This document shows positions 32,797-40,381 of a stretch of DNA of 64,000 nucleotides, in pieces. The notes under the pieces are model-generated. The model was not told the DNA's origin. It made no database searches and was given only the letters and a program-made list of their open reading frames with translations. The DNA is from Chryseobacterium populi (GTDB lineage Bacteria; Bacteroidota; Bacteroidia; Flavobacteriales; Weeksellaceae), in contig NZ_AKJY01000111.1 of the NCBI RefSeq assembly GCF_000282115.1, positions 1-64,000 on the forward strand. Reading direction: 5' to 3'. Position 1 is the first letter of the stretch; each line of letters begins with the position of its first letter. The position numbers were made by a program, and so were the translations under genes.

Positions 32797-33597
32797 TTAT
32801 TTTCCTTTATAATCAGGTTTTCTTTTCTGTAAAAAGGCATTTACACCTTCTATAAAATCTTCTGTTTCTGCTGCTTCCTGCTGCAGGTCAGCTTCTAATT
32901 CAAGCTGTTCTTTCAATGTATTGTTGTACGACTGTGCAAAAGCTTTTTTAGTTAACTTAATTGCAGCGGTAGGCATATTAGCCATTTTTTCCAAAATTTC
33001 CATGGATTTGGGAGCAAACTCTTCTTCATTGAAAACCTCAGCCACTAAGCCATAAGATTTAGCTTCTTCTGCATGTAACTTTTTGCCTGTGAATGCTAAA
33101 TAATTGGCTAATTGTCTCCCCAATAATTTTGGTAAGAAATAAGTACCTCCCGTATCAGGAATTAATCCGATATTGGAAAATGCCTGGGCAAAATAAGACT
33201 TATCCATTGCCAGGACAAAATCACAGATCAGAGCCAACATCGCACCAGCTCCTACGGCAGGACCGTTTACCAATGCAATAACAGGCTTTCTGCAACGCGT
33301 AATTTCTGTAACCAAAGGATTGTAATAGTCTACCACAATTTTTCTGATGATGTCATTATCATGGTGCTCATTGCCCTGTACGAAAGCATCGTCTAAGTTC
33401 TGACCGGAACAAAATGCTCTTCCTCTTCCGGAGATTGCCACACATCTTACGGTTTCATCTTCACCACAAGACTTTATAAAATCTTTTAGATCCGATAAAG
33501 AAGGCTTTGTGAGGGCGTTCATAGTTTCCGGCTGATTGAGGTAGGCAATTTTAAGTTTTCCGTCAAAATGCGTTTCAATGTCAAGTTGTGTATACAT
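32797..33597 (-). CDS. paaG: PaaG: epoxyphenylacetyl-CoA isomerase (crotonase family)
   Basis: The 266-residue crotonase has RAFCSGQNLDD for the first oxyanion element, GPAVGAGAMLALICDFVLA for the second, and SNIGLIPDTGGTYFLP with the catalytic Asp. The FCSGQNLDD and PDTGG forms are typical of PaaG. PaaG converts the 1,2-epoxide to oxepin-CoA and also shifts a double bond later. It is the only crotonase in the cluster, so it or a distant gene must cover the PaaF hydratase step. Confidence 0.92.
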   Translation of the reverse strand: MYTQLDIETHFDGKLKIAYLNQPETMNALTKPSLSDLKDFIKSCGEDETVRCVAISGRGRAFCSGQNLDDAFVQGNEHHDNDIIRKIVVDYYNPLVTEITRCRKPVIALVNGPAVGAGAMLALICDFVLAMDKSYFAQAFSNIGLIPDTGGTYFLPKLLGRQLANYLAFTGKKLHAEEAKSYGLVAEVFNEEEFAPKSMEILEKMANMPTAAIKLTKKAFAQSYNNTLKEQLELEADLQQEAAETEDFIEGVNAFLQKRKPDYKGK

Positions 33598-33617
33598 AGT
33601 TTAATTTTTAAATTTAA

Positions 33618-33730
33618 TACTGTACTAATTTAACAATATAAAGTAATGTAACAATATATCAGCTCAACAATATAATAATCATTGTCATGCTGAGCATATC
33701 GAGACATCTCACTGGTAAACTGTTACATTA
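33618..33730. repeat. Intergenic repeat, family A
   Basis: Contains AATGTAACAATATA and ends ACTGGTAAACTGTTACATTA. Positions 33705-33729 are the exact inverted copy of 31495-31519, and the similarity continues for about 13 bases more. It fills the paaG-paaD gap. Confidence 0.65.
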
Positions 33731-33742
33731 ATTTAATATTAA

Positions 33743-34207
33743 TCAGTGGCATTTAAAATAGTCAAAAGGCTCTAAACAGTCTAAACATTGATATGAAGCC
33801 TTACATAATGTAGATCCGAACCTGCTGATCTGTTTTGAGTTCATTGAACCACAACGCGGACATTTTTTCGGTTTTCCGATATGATGCTCGTCGGCTCCTT
33901 TCTCAGGGGGAGTGATTCCATATTCACGAAGTTTTTCTCTCGCTTCATCCGTTAACCAGTCTGTCGTCCAGATTGGAAACATTTTGGTTACTACTTTTGC
34001 GTCCCAGCCGTTTTCTTTCATGATTTTCATGATATCTTCCTCAATGGTGAACATAGCTGGACAGGCAGAATAAGTTGGTGTAATAGCTACCTCACAAGTA
34101 TTCTCGCCGGTAATTTTTGCTTCTCTTACGATGCCCAGCTCCACGATATTGATTACCGGAATTTCCGGATCGGGAACCATTTTTAATATTTCCAAAGGGT
34201 CTTTCAT
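33743..34207 (-). CDS. paaD: 1,2-phenylacetyl-CoA epoxidase subunit PaaD
   Basis: The 154-residue protein has an N-terminal MIP18/DUF59 domain (VPDPEIPVINIVELGIV, TPTYSACPAM) and a C-terminal zinc-ribbon-like set of cysteines (CPRCGS, CKASYQCLDC). This is the PaaD architecture. PaaD is thought to help assemble the iron-sulfur or di-iron centre of the epoxidase. ATG 34207 is used; the longer GTG frame from 34258 reads through repeat-like DNA. It follows paaC. Confidence 0.92.
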   Translation of the reverse strand: MKDPLEILKMVPDPEIPVINIVELGIVREAKITGENTCEVAITPTYSACPAMFTIEEDIMKIMKENGWDAKVVTKMFPIWTTDWLTDEAREKLREYGITPPEKGADEHHIGKPKKCPRCGSMNSKQISRFGSTLCKASYQCLDCLEPFDYFKCH

Positions 34208-34221
34208 TTTAAAAGTGCACC

Positions 34222-34276
34222 AATTTAACAATCTAACAGTCAAGTAATCAATTGTCACATTGACAAGCTGTTATAT
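34222..34276. repeat. Short family A repeat fragment
   Basis: ATTTAACAATCTAACAGTC at the left and CAATTGTCACATTGACAAG further right resemble the ends of the other family A elements, but are decayed. It lies between paaC and paaD. Confidence 0.4.
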
Positions 34277-34290
34277 CGATATATTTGAAT

Positions 34291-35040
34291 TTACCATGTA
34301 CATCCCGGATATGCCCTCTGCATATATTGTAATTCGCAAAGGATAAATCCGAAATACTCGGTGTGATATCCGGTTCTTGATTTTGGCTGCATGAAATGAT
34401 CTTTTGGATATTCCAGACCATATTCTGCAAAATCTTTTTCAATAATTGCAACAAACTCTTCATATAGTACATCAACATCCGGCGCAATGTTCAATGCAAT
34501 CAGATCATCTTCTCCTTCCACTTTTGCAAATAAACCTTTTGTATATTCCCAGATATTTTCAATCGCTTTTATCAAACGGATTTTACTTTCTTCTGTTCCC
34601 TGTGCGAAAATTTTCATCCAGGAAGATGCATGAGTATAGTGGTATTTTACTTCTTTTAAAGATTTCTGAGCCAGGGCAGAAATCTCTTCATCAGCCGAGT
34701 TCGACAATGCTTCGTAGATTAATTTCTGATATACGGAGAATACATATACTTTAAGAATAGTCTGTGCATAGTCTTCGTTCGGAAGCTCCGTCCAGTGCGC
34801 ATTTACATATTCATGCTCATATCTCAGGAATGCTAAATCATCTTCGCTTTTTCCGTTATCCGCGACTCTTGAAGCATACTGATAGAAGTTGTTGGCCTGG
34901 CCAAGCTCATCCAAAGCAATGTTCGTCAATGCAATATCTTCCTCTAAATAAGGCCCTTCACCGCACCACTCTGACAATCTCTGTCCCATAATGAAACTAT
35001 CGTCAGCAAATTTTAATAAATAATTATATAATGGGTTCAT
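34291..35040 (-). CDS. paaC: 1,2-phenylacetyl-CoA epoxidase subunit PaaC
   Basis: The 249-residue all-helical ferritin-like protein starts MNPLYNYLLKFADDSFIMGQRLSEWCGEGPYLEEDIALTN with the first motif near EEDIALTNIALDE. It is homologous to PaaA but lacks its full di-iron set, as known for PaaC, the structural partner in the epoxidase. It lies between paaB and paaD. The complex adds one oxygen atom to the aromatic ring of phenylacetyl-CoA. Confidence 0.94.
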   Translation of the reverse strand: MNPLYNYLLKFADDSFIMGQRLSEWCGEGPYLEEDIALTNIALDELGQANNFYQYASRVADNGKSEDDLAFLRYEHEYVNAHWTELPNEDYAQTILKVYVFSVYQKLIYEALSNSADEEISALAQKSLKEVKYHYTHASSWMKIFAQGTEESKIRLIKAIENIWEYTKGLFAKVEGEDDLIALNIAPDVDVLYEEFVAIIEKDFAEYGLEYPKDHFMQPKSRTGYHTEYFGFILCELQYMQRAYPGCTW

Positions 35041-35044
35041 TGTT

Positions 35045-35121
35045 TAGTAGATTTTAGATTTCAAACATGAGATTTCAGATTGGCAAAAGTTTTGTATCTG
35101 ATATCTCGCATCTTAAATCTT
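35045..35121. repeat. Intergenic repeat, family C
   Basis: The left half AGATTTTAGATTTC...GAGATTTCAGAT and the complement of the right half (AGATTTAAGATGCGAGATAT, CAGAT) form an imperfect inverted repeat between paaB and paaC. Confidence 0.5.
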
Positions 35122-35127
35122 TATTGA

Positions 35128-35409
35128 TTACATATTTTTTACATCGTTAGGAATGTCGTAGAAAGTCGGGTGACGGTATAATTTGTCGTCTGCAGGATCA
35201 AAAAAGGCTTCCTGATCCATACCTTCCGAGCTTATGATATATTTACTTGGAACTACCCAAACGCAGGTTCCCTCTTTTCTTCTTGTATAAACATCTCTTG
35301 CATTCTGCAAAGCCATTTCTGCTGTCGGTGCCTGTACTGTTCCGGCGTGCTTGTGGGATAATCCCGGTTTAGTCTGAATAAACACTTCCCACATATCTAA
35401 ATTTGCCAT
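35128..35409 (-). CDS. paaB: 1,2-phenylacetyl-CoA epoxidase subunit PaaB
   Basis: The 93-residue protein MANLDMWEVFIQTKPGLSH ... HAGTVQAPTAEMALQNARDVYTRR ... FYDIPNDVKNM matches PaaB throughout, at its usual length. PaaB bridges PaaAC units in the epoxidase. ATG 35409 is chosen over the TTG at 35415. It lies between paaA and paaC. Confidence 0.95.
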   Translation of the reverse strand: MANLDMWEVFIQTKPGLSHKHAGTVQAPTAEMALQNARDVYTRRKEGTCVWVVPSKYIISSEGMDQEAFFDPADDKLYRHPTFYDIPNDVKNM

Positions 35410-35417
35410 AGTCAAAT

Positions 35418-35520
35418 TAATTTAACAATGCATCAATGTACCAGTTTACCAATGAAATTCTTCGCCTTGCTCAGAATAACAATTGATTGTTACATTTTTA
35501 CATTGGTATATTGTTACATT
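35418..35520. repeat. Intergenic repeat, family A
   Basis: TTTAACAATGCATCAATGTA at the left, TTGGTATATTGTTACATT at the right (35503-35520), and an internal segment close to the shared family A core (CAGTTTACCAATGAAAT). It fills the paaA-paaB gap. Confidence 0.65.
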
Positions 35521-35521
35521 A

Positions 35522-36460
35522 TTATATTACTTCTTTTTGTTGTTTTTCTGCAAAAGCCGCCGCTGCTTCTTTCACCCAAAGGTTTTCCTGCTGTGCTTTT
35601 ACTTTGGTTTGTAATCTTTTCTTATTACATGGTCCGTTTCCTTTTAGAATCGTCATGAATTCATCCCAGGGAAGCTCCCCGAAATCATAATGACCTCTTT
35701 CTTCATTCCATTTAAGGTCCTTATCCGGAATAGTTAATCCTAAGAATTCAGCCTGAGAAACAGTCACATCAATAAATCTCTGACGAAGACTGTCGTTACT
35801 TTCTCTTTTCACTCTGTAATTCATAGAAATCTTAGAGTTGGGCGAACTGTCATCATTCGGGCCAAACATCATCAGAGCAGGCCACCAGAAACGGTTTAAT
35901 GAAGCTTGGGCCATTTCTTTCTGCTGTTTTGTTCCACGGCAAAGCGCCATTAAAATCTCGTAACCCTGTCTCTGATGGAAAGATTCTTCTTTACAGATTC
36001 TTACCATCGCTCTTGAATAAGGACCGTAAGAATTTCCCATCAGCATTACCTGGTTCATAATGGCTGCACCATCCACCAGCCAGCCGATTGCGCCTATATC
36101 TGCCCAGCTTAAAGTAGGATAATTGAAAATACTTGAGTATTTTGCTTTTCCTTCGAGCATATCATCATATGTTGCGTCTCTGTCTGCCCTGATGGTTCCG
36201 TTACCCAGAGTTTCTGTAGCTGAATACAGGTATAAACCATGTCCTGCCTCATCCTGAACTTTAGCTAACAAAGCCATTTTTCTTCTCAATGAGGGAGCTC
36301 TGGAAATCCAGTTGGCTTCCGGCAACATTCCTACAATCTCAGAATGGGCATGCTGTGAAATCTGACGAACCAATAATTTCCTGTAATCATCAGGCATTAC
36401 ATCTTTCGGCTCTATTTTATTTTCTTCGTGAACGTATTGAACAAATTTTTCTAAGTCCAT
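35522..36460 (-). CDS. paaA: 1,2-phenylacetyl-CoA epoxidase subunit PaaA
   Basis: The 312-residue catalytic subunit has di-iron ligand motifs of the type EIVGMLPEANWI, KVQDEAGHGLYLY (ExxH) and CKEESFHQRQG (ExxxxH). PaaA carries out the ring epoxidation of phenylacetyl-CoA in the cytoplasm using electrons from PaaE. It follows paaE by 77 bp, which include a family B inverted repeat. Confidence 0.96.
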   Translation of the reverse strand: MDLEKFVQYVHEENKIEPKDVMPDDYRKLLVRQISQHAHSEIVGMLPEANWISRAPSLRRKMALLAKVQDEAGHGLYLYSATETLGNGTIRADRDATYDDMLEGKAKYSSIFNYPTLSWADIGAIGWLVDGAAIMNQVMLMGNSYGPYSRAMVRICKEESFHQRQGYEILMALCRGTKQQKEMAQASLNRFWWPALMMFGPNDDSSPNSKISMNYRVKRESNDSLRQRFIDVTVSQAEFLGLTIPDKDLKWNEERGHYDFGELPWDEFMTILKGNGPCNKKRLQTKVKAQQENLWVKEAAAAFAEKQQKEVI

Positions 36461-36482
36461 TTCTTTTGTTTTTTGTACTAAA

Positions 36483-36532
36483 GTAAAATGTCAGTTGTAC
36501 AATGTATTTTCGATGTACTTTTTACATTTTAC
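36483..36532. repeat. Intergenic inverted repeat, family B (weak copy)
   Basis: Arms GTAAAATGT and ACATTTTAC around TGTACAATGTA, between paaE and paaA. Confidence 0.5.
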
Positions 36533-36537
36533 AAAAA

Positions 36538-37623
36538 TTAAACGTCATAATTAAGCATCACCACGTTGGTTGTCGGGTGACATTGACACGTCAGAACGTA
36601 ACCTCTGGCTACTTCATCTTCGGTAAGCGCGAAATTTTTCTCCATGAAAACTTCTCCTTCCAGAACTTCGGCCTTACACGTACAACAAACTCCGCCTTTG
36701 CAAGCAAAAGGTACGGGAAGATTGTCTTTTAATGCTTTATCTAAGATACTCTCTTTTTTAGAATTAAGGTGAAACGAATATTCATCATCATCAATAATGA
36801 CCGTTACCATACTTTCTATATTGGCAATAGCCTTGAATTCATCACTCATTTCCTCAGAATTCTCTTCGTCAGGAGCGGTAAAATATTCAAATAAGACCTG
36901 AATGGCAGGTACTTTTCTATCTTTCTTTAAATAATCAGCAATCCCTTTGATCATTTCCGCCGGTCCGCAAATAAAGAATGTAGATTCTCTTACATCAATA
37001 TCTGCATATCTTTCAAAAAGATGATCCAGTTTTTCAGGAGAAATTCTCCCTTCAAAAATAGGGTCTTCATGTTTTTCACGGCTTACCAGATAAACTACTT
37101 TCAGCCTTCCATTGAAATGCTCAACCAGTTTATCAATCTCCCCTTTTTTCATCACATGATTCATGCTTCTGTTACTGTAGAACAGGTAAGCATTAGAATT
37201 GGGCTCCTGATAAAGGCTTTCTTTGATATTGGAGAGAACCGGGCTGATTCCGCTTCCTGCTGCCAAACCGATATATGTTTTCGTATTGGTTGGGTGATAG
37301 GATGTATTAAAACCTCCCATTGGTGGCATTACCTCCAATACTTCATCCATATGAAGATGCTCATTGAAGTATCCTGAAACTTTTCCGCCTTCCAAAAGCT
37401 TAACCAATACTTCCAGTGTATTGCTTTTTTCACTTGGAGCGTTGCAGATAGAATAAGAACGTCTTTCCTCATTCCCATCGATCATCATCCGGAAATTAAG
37501 ATACTGCCCCTGCTTAAACCTGAATTTGTCTTTCAGCTCTTCAGGAATTTCAACAGCTACATTCACTGCATCGTTGGTATCTTTCTGAACTTTTACCGTT
37601 TTTAGTTTATAAAATGAATTCAT
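36538..37623 (-). CDS. paaE: 1,2-phenylacetyl-CoA epoxidase reductase PaaE
   Basis: The 361-residue protein joins an N-terminal FAD domain (RRSYSICNAPSE), an NAD(P)H domain (GLAAGSGISPVLS, FFICGPAEMI) and a C-terminal plant-type [2Fe-2S] domain (ACKGGVCCTCKAEV ... LTCQCHP). The four cluster cysteines are present. It passes electrons to PaaA. Its start codon overlaps the stop of paaK by 4 bp (ATGA), so the two are translationally coupled. Confidence 0.95.
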   Translation of the reverse strand: MNSFYKLKTVKVQKDTNDAVNVAVEIPEELKDKFRFKQGQYLNFRMMIDGNEERRSYSICNAPSEKSNTLEVLVKLLEGGKVSGYFNEHLHMDEVLEVMPPMGGFNTSYHPTNTKTYIGLAAGSGISPVLSNIKESLYQEPNSNAYLFYSNRSMNHVMKKGEIDKLVEHFNGRLKVVYLVSREKHEDPIFEGRISPEKLDHLFERYADIDVRESTFFICGPAEMIKGIADYLKKDRKVPAIQVLFEYFTAPDEENSEEMSDEFKAIANIESMVTVIIDDDEYSFHLNSKKESILDKALKDNLPVPFACKGGVCCTCKAEVLEGEVFMEKNFALTEDEVARGYVLTCQCHPTTNVVMLNYDV

Positions 37624-38939
37624 TTTTTCTTTAGTATTCTATTAATTTTTCCACCTTCACACTTAGGCAAACTGTCCTGGGCATGAATTTTTACCTTAGT
37701 CGTAATTCCTACCCGTTTTTTTATTTCGTTTTCTATATTTTTCCCAAAGTTTCCGACAAAAATACTATAATCATCGGTATTTATATCTATTTGCTGTGCT
37801 TTTACAAAATCGTCATCAATCTCCAGATCAATATCCAAAGCTACGCACATCTGTTCTTTTTCAATCGGGGTCAGATAATAATTCGGAACAACTCCTTTTA
37901 CATGGGAGAAAGCTTCTTCAATCTGACTCGGATAAACATTTACTCCTCTTACAATCAGCATGTCATCGGCTCTCCCTAGAATTGGTCTCATTTTGACCAT
38001 TGTTCTTTTTGAGTTTTCATCGTAATAAAGGCTTGTGATGTCATTTGTCCAGTATCGTAAAAGCGGCATTGCTTTTTTCGTTAAGGTCGTGATCACTAAC
38101 ACTCCTTCTTCTCCAAATGGAACCGGTTTTTGGGTAACCGGATCTAAAATTTCAGGATAAAAATGATCTTCCCAGATGTAGGAACCTCCTTTTTCTTCAA
38201 AATCTTCCATTGAAACTCCCGGGCCGATGATCTCACTTAATCCATAGATGTTGGTCGCATGAACGCCTAATTTTTCTTCAATATGATGTCTGATAATTTC
38301 TGTCCAGGGTTCTGAACCCAAAACAGCATATTTTAAACTGATCTCATCTGCAGAAATTCCTCTGCTGGCAAATTCATCAGCGATCGTTAAAGCGTATGAT
38401 GGAGAACAGCAAATCACTTCAGGTTTAAAATCCATAATCAGATCTACCTGTCTCGTGGTCATTCCTCCTGAAATAGGAAGAACACTCATTCCCAGTTTTT
38501 CCGCTCCATAATGAAGGCCAAGCCCACCCGTAAAAATCCCATAACCATAAGCATTATGCAACTGCATTCCAGGTTTTGCCCCTGCTGCATTTAAAGATCT
38601 TGCCACTACTTCACTGAAAAGATCCACATCTTCTTTTGTGTATCCTACTACTGTTGGTCTTCCCGTTGTTCCGCTTGAGCAGTGAATTCTCTGTAATTCA
38701 TTCTTCGGAACAGTAAATAATCCGAAGGGATAATTATCCCTTAAATCCTGTTTATAAGTAATCGGAAGTTTCGTAATATCTTCAATCGACCTGACATCCC
38801 GCAGAGCTATTCCTAATTCATTGAATTTTCTTTTATAAAATTCCGACCTTTCTCCCAGATAGTCCACCAGATTAACCAACCGCTCAGATTGAAGCTGTCT
38901 CAATTGGTCGAGCCTTAAATATTCAACTGAAAAATCCAT
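37620..38939 (-). CDS. paaK: Phenylacetate-CoA ligase
   Basis: The 439-residue adenylate-forming enzyme has the ATP loop HCSSGTTGRPTVVGYT, the A5 motif IYGLSEIIGPG, and LGRADDMLIVRGVNVYPSQIE near the C-terminal hinge, all typical of PaaK. It activates phenylacetate to phenylacetyl-CoA, the inducer as well as the first substrate of the route. It is the first gene of the operon, directly after a promoter with a TetR-type palindrome. Confidence 0.96.
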   Translation of the reverse strand: MDFSVEYLRLDQLRQLQSERLVNLVDYLGERSEFYKRKFNELGIALRDVRSIEDITKLPITYKQDLRDNYPFGLFTVPKNELQRIHCSSGTTGRPTVVGYTKEDVDLFSEVVARSLNAAGAKPGMQLHNAYGYGIFTGGLGLHYGAEKLGMSVLPISGGMTTRQVDLIMDFKPEVICCSPSYALTIADEFASRGISADEISLKYAVLGSEPWTEIIRHHIEEKLGVHATNIYGLSEIIGPGVSMEDFEEKGGSYIWEDHFYPEILDPVTQKPVPFGEEGVLVITTLTKKAMPLLRYWTNDITSLYYDENSKRTMVKMRPILGRADDMLIVRGVNVYPSQIEEAFSHVKGVVPNYYLTPIEKEQMCVALDIDLEIDDDFVKAQQIDINTDDYSIFVGNFGKNIENEIKKRVGITTKVKIHAQDSLPKCEGGKINRILKKK

Positions 38940-38950
38940 ACTTTAACTAA

Positions 38951-38964
38951 CTAACATTTGTTAG
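38951..38964. promoter_or_regulatory. TetR (PaaR-type) operator upstream of paaK
   Basis: The perfect palindrome CTAACA-TT-TGTTAG lies 11 bases before the paaK start, just after the -7 element. It closely follows the Thermus PaaR site CNAACGNNCGTTNG, with A/T in place of G/C. Core AACAnnTGTT also occurs before the tetR gene. Confidence 0.65.
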
Positions 38965-38967
38965 GTG

Positions 38968-38999
38968 TAAATTTAAAAAGATTTTGGGAGCTGACAAAA
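38968..38999 (-). promoter_or_regulatory. paa operon promoter
   Basis: On the minus strand TTTTG (38995-38999), 19 bases, TAAATTTA (38968-38975), one base off TAnnTTTG. An 8-bp inverted repeat (TGACAAAA/TTTTGTCA, 38992-39017) overlaps the -33 part. The rest of the gap to 39366 is AT-rich and holds nothing I can name. Confidence 0.55.
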
Positions 39000-39366
39000 T
39001 TTTTATGATTTTTGTCATATTTTGAATGATTCTAAATAGCTTAAGTTACGTTCTGGTCTAGTTTAATAAGCTACGTTTTGCCATTTTAAAGCGGACGAAG
39101 ATCGAATCTAAGAACCTATTTTAAAGTTAAAAAAATATTGCGATTAATTTTTTAACACAAAGCCTTATCATTAGCTTTATAGTAAAGCGAGAAAAGAAGA
39201 GTCAACAAGTTGATTTGATGAAGCGCTATTTTCAAGCTTTGCGAAGCAAATTTTATTTGTCTTTGTCCTCTAAAAACAATGTCATTGCAAAATAATCTTT
39301 GCATTAAAAAATAAAGTATTCCAATTGAATGGCAATACTCTGCATAAACAGTGTTAAAAGCTTTGA

Positions 39367-39945
39367 TTAATTATTATGGTTTCCCAATAATCCAAAAAGA
39401 ATTTTATCTCTGATTTCGCCAGTAATTTCAGTAGTTGATTCAATATTTCTTTTGAACCAGAAATAAGAATTGTTAAGGGTATGGAGAATGAATCTGGTGG
39501 TAAAAGTAGGCGACTTCAGCTCCCAGTTTTCGGCCTTATAGATCGCAGAGATCAATTCTTCTACTTCATCCTGATAATTTTTTCTTAATTCAACAAACTC
39601 AGGAAGCCTTTCCTCCAAATGTCTCCATTCATTGGAATAGATATGGGTAACATCACGGTTTTTAAGAACTACCGATAAATGCTTATCAATAAAAAGATTC
39701 AATTTATCTTTTGGGTTGATGTCTGTACTTTTTACCGTTTGAAGTTCAGCGAAAAAATCATTGGCAATTCCAAAACAGATCCATTCCAGGATTTCCTCTT
39801 TAGAGCGGATGTGTGCATAGAGAGAAGCTGCTTTAATATTCAGCTTAGTTGCTAAATCTCTTACAGAACTGCCCATATACCCTTTCTCTTTGAAAAGCTC
39901 TACAGCAACATCTAATATTTTAATTTGTTTTTCTTTTAACTCCAT
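39367..39945 (-). CDS. TetR/AcrR-family regulator, probably of the paa operon
   Basis: The 192-residue protein has an N-terminal helix-turn-helix (ILDVAVELFKEKGYMGSSVRDLATKLNIKAASLYAHIRSKEEIL read in parts) and an all-helical ligand domain. TetR regulators called PaaR control phenylacetate genes in Thermus and relatives, with phenylacetyl-CoA as effector. The gene precedes paaK in the same direction, separated by 427 bases, and both it and paaK have AACAnnTGTT palindromes upstream. It therefore likely represses itself and the paa operon. The effector is inferred. Confidence 0.88.
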   Translation of the reverse strand: MELKEKQIKILDVAVELFKEKGYMGSSVRDLATKLNIKAASLYAHIRSKEEILEWICFGIANDFFAELQTVKSTDINPKDKLNLFIDKHLSVVLKNRDVTHIYSNEWRHLEERLPEFVELRKNYQDEVEELISAIYKAENWELKSPTFTTRFILHTLNNSYFWFKRNIESTTEITGEIRDKILFGLLGNHNN

Positions 39946-39955
39946 GGGTGAAATG

Positions 39956-39988
39956 CAAAAATAAGTATTCTGATTTAAACAGTTGTTT
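39956..39988 (-). promoter_or_regulatory. Promoter and operator of the tetR gene
   Basis: The palindrome AAACA-GT-TGTTT (39977-39988) lies in the -33 region, and the minus strand has TATTTTTG (39956-39963) as -7 element, only 10 bases before the ATG. The core matches the paaK operator. Confidence 0.5.
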
Positions 39989-40017
39989 TTAACCTGTAAA
40001 AAGTTTTGATTAAAATA

Positions 40018-40076
40018 TTATTAACCACCCCGTCAAACCTTCGATTGGCCACCTTTCCGGCGGAGAGGAATTTTAA
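40018..40076. repeat. Degraded intergenic repeat of the CACCCC type
   Basis: ATTAACCACCCCGTCAAAC ... GGCCACCTTTCCGGCGGAGA resembles, from memory, a repeat common between genes in flavobacteria. It is the only GC-rich island in the 436-base gap before clpB. Confidence 0.3.
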
Positions 40077-40162
40077 TAATGCACATACTGACTGCTACCT
40101 GTGGTTTTAAGATTTTCATCTTCTGACTATTTGTTCCTGTTTATGAATCAGATTTTATAGAA

Positions 40163-40219
40163 TCGGAAATTTTGTCAAGTTAATTTTACGTTAAAAATAC
40201 AATATTCGGAAATTTTGTC
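40163..40219 (+). repeat. Pair of 14-base direct repeats upstream of clpB
   Basis: TCGGAAATTTTGTC occurs at 40163-40176 and 40206-40219, 43 bases apart, 163 bases before the clpB start. Possibly a site for a stress regulator. Nothing else is seen in the gap 39946-40381 apart from the repeat at 40018. Confidence 0.4.
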
Positions 40220-40381
40220 CATATTTTTTGTAAATTTAATAATTGAACAGTTTTTGCGGTAAGGTAATCGAATTAAATGATAAATAATTGATGGCATTAA
40301 GAAACTAAGCCTGAAAATTTGGTTTCTTGATGTTTTTTAGAAAATTAAACAGAACTCAATCATTACAAAAAATATAAAAAT

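Noticed and set aside
34208..34258. Longer PaaD from a GTG at 34258
   Set aside because: The extra 17 residues are encoded by family A repeat-like DNA and do not fit PaaD. The ATG at 34207 gives the usual N terminus.
35428..35690. Plus-strand reading frames opposite paaA/paaB
   Set aside because: They overlap a well-supported gene and a repeat, have low-complexity products and match no family.
38940..39366. A gene in the gap between tetR and paaK
   Set aside because: No frame of useful length with coding character. Beyond the promoter and operator it is AT-rich non-coding sequence.
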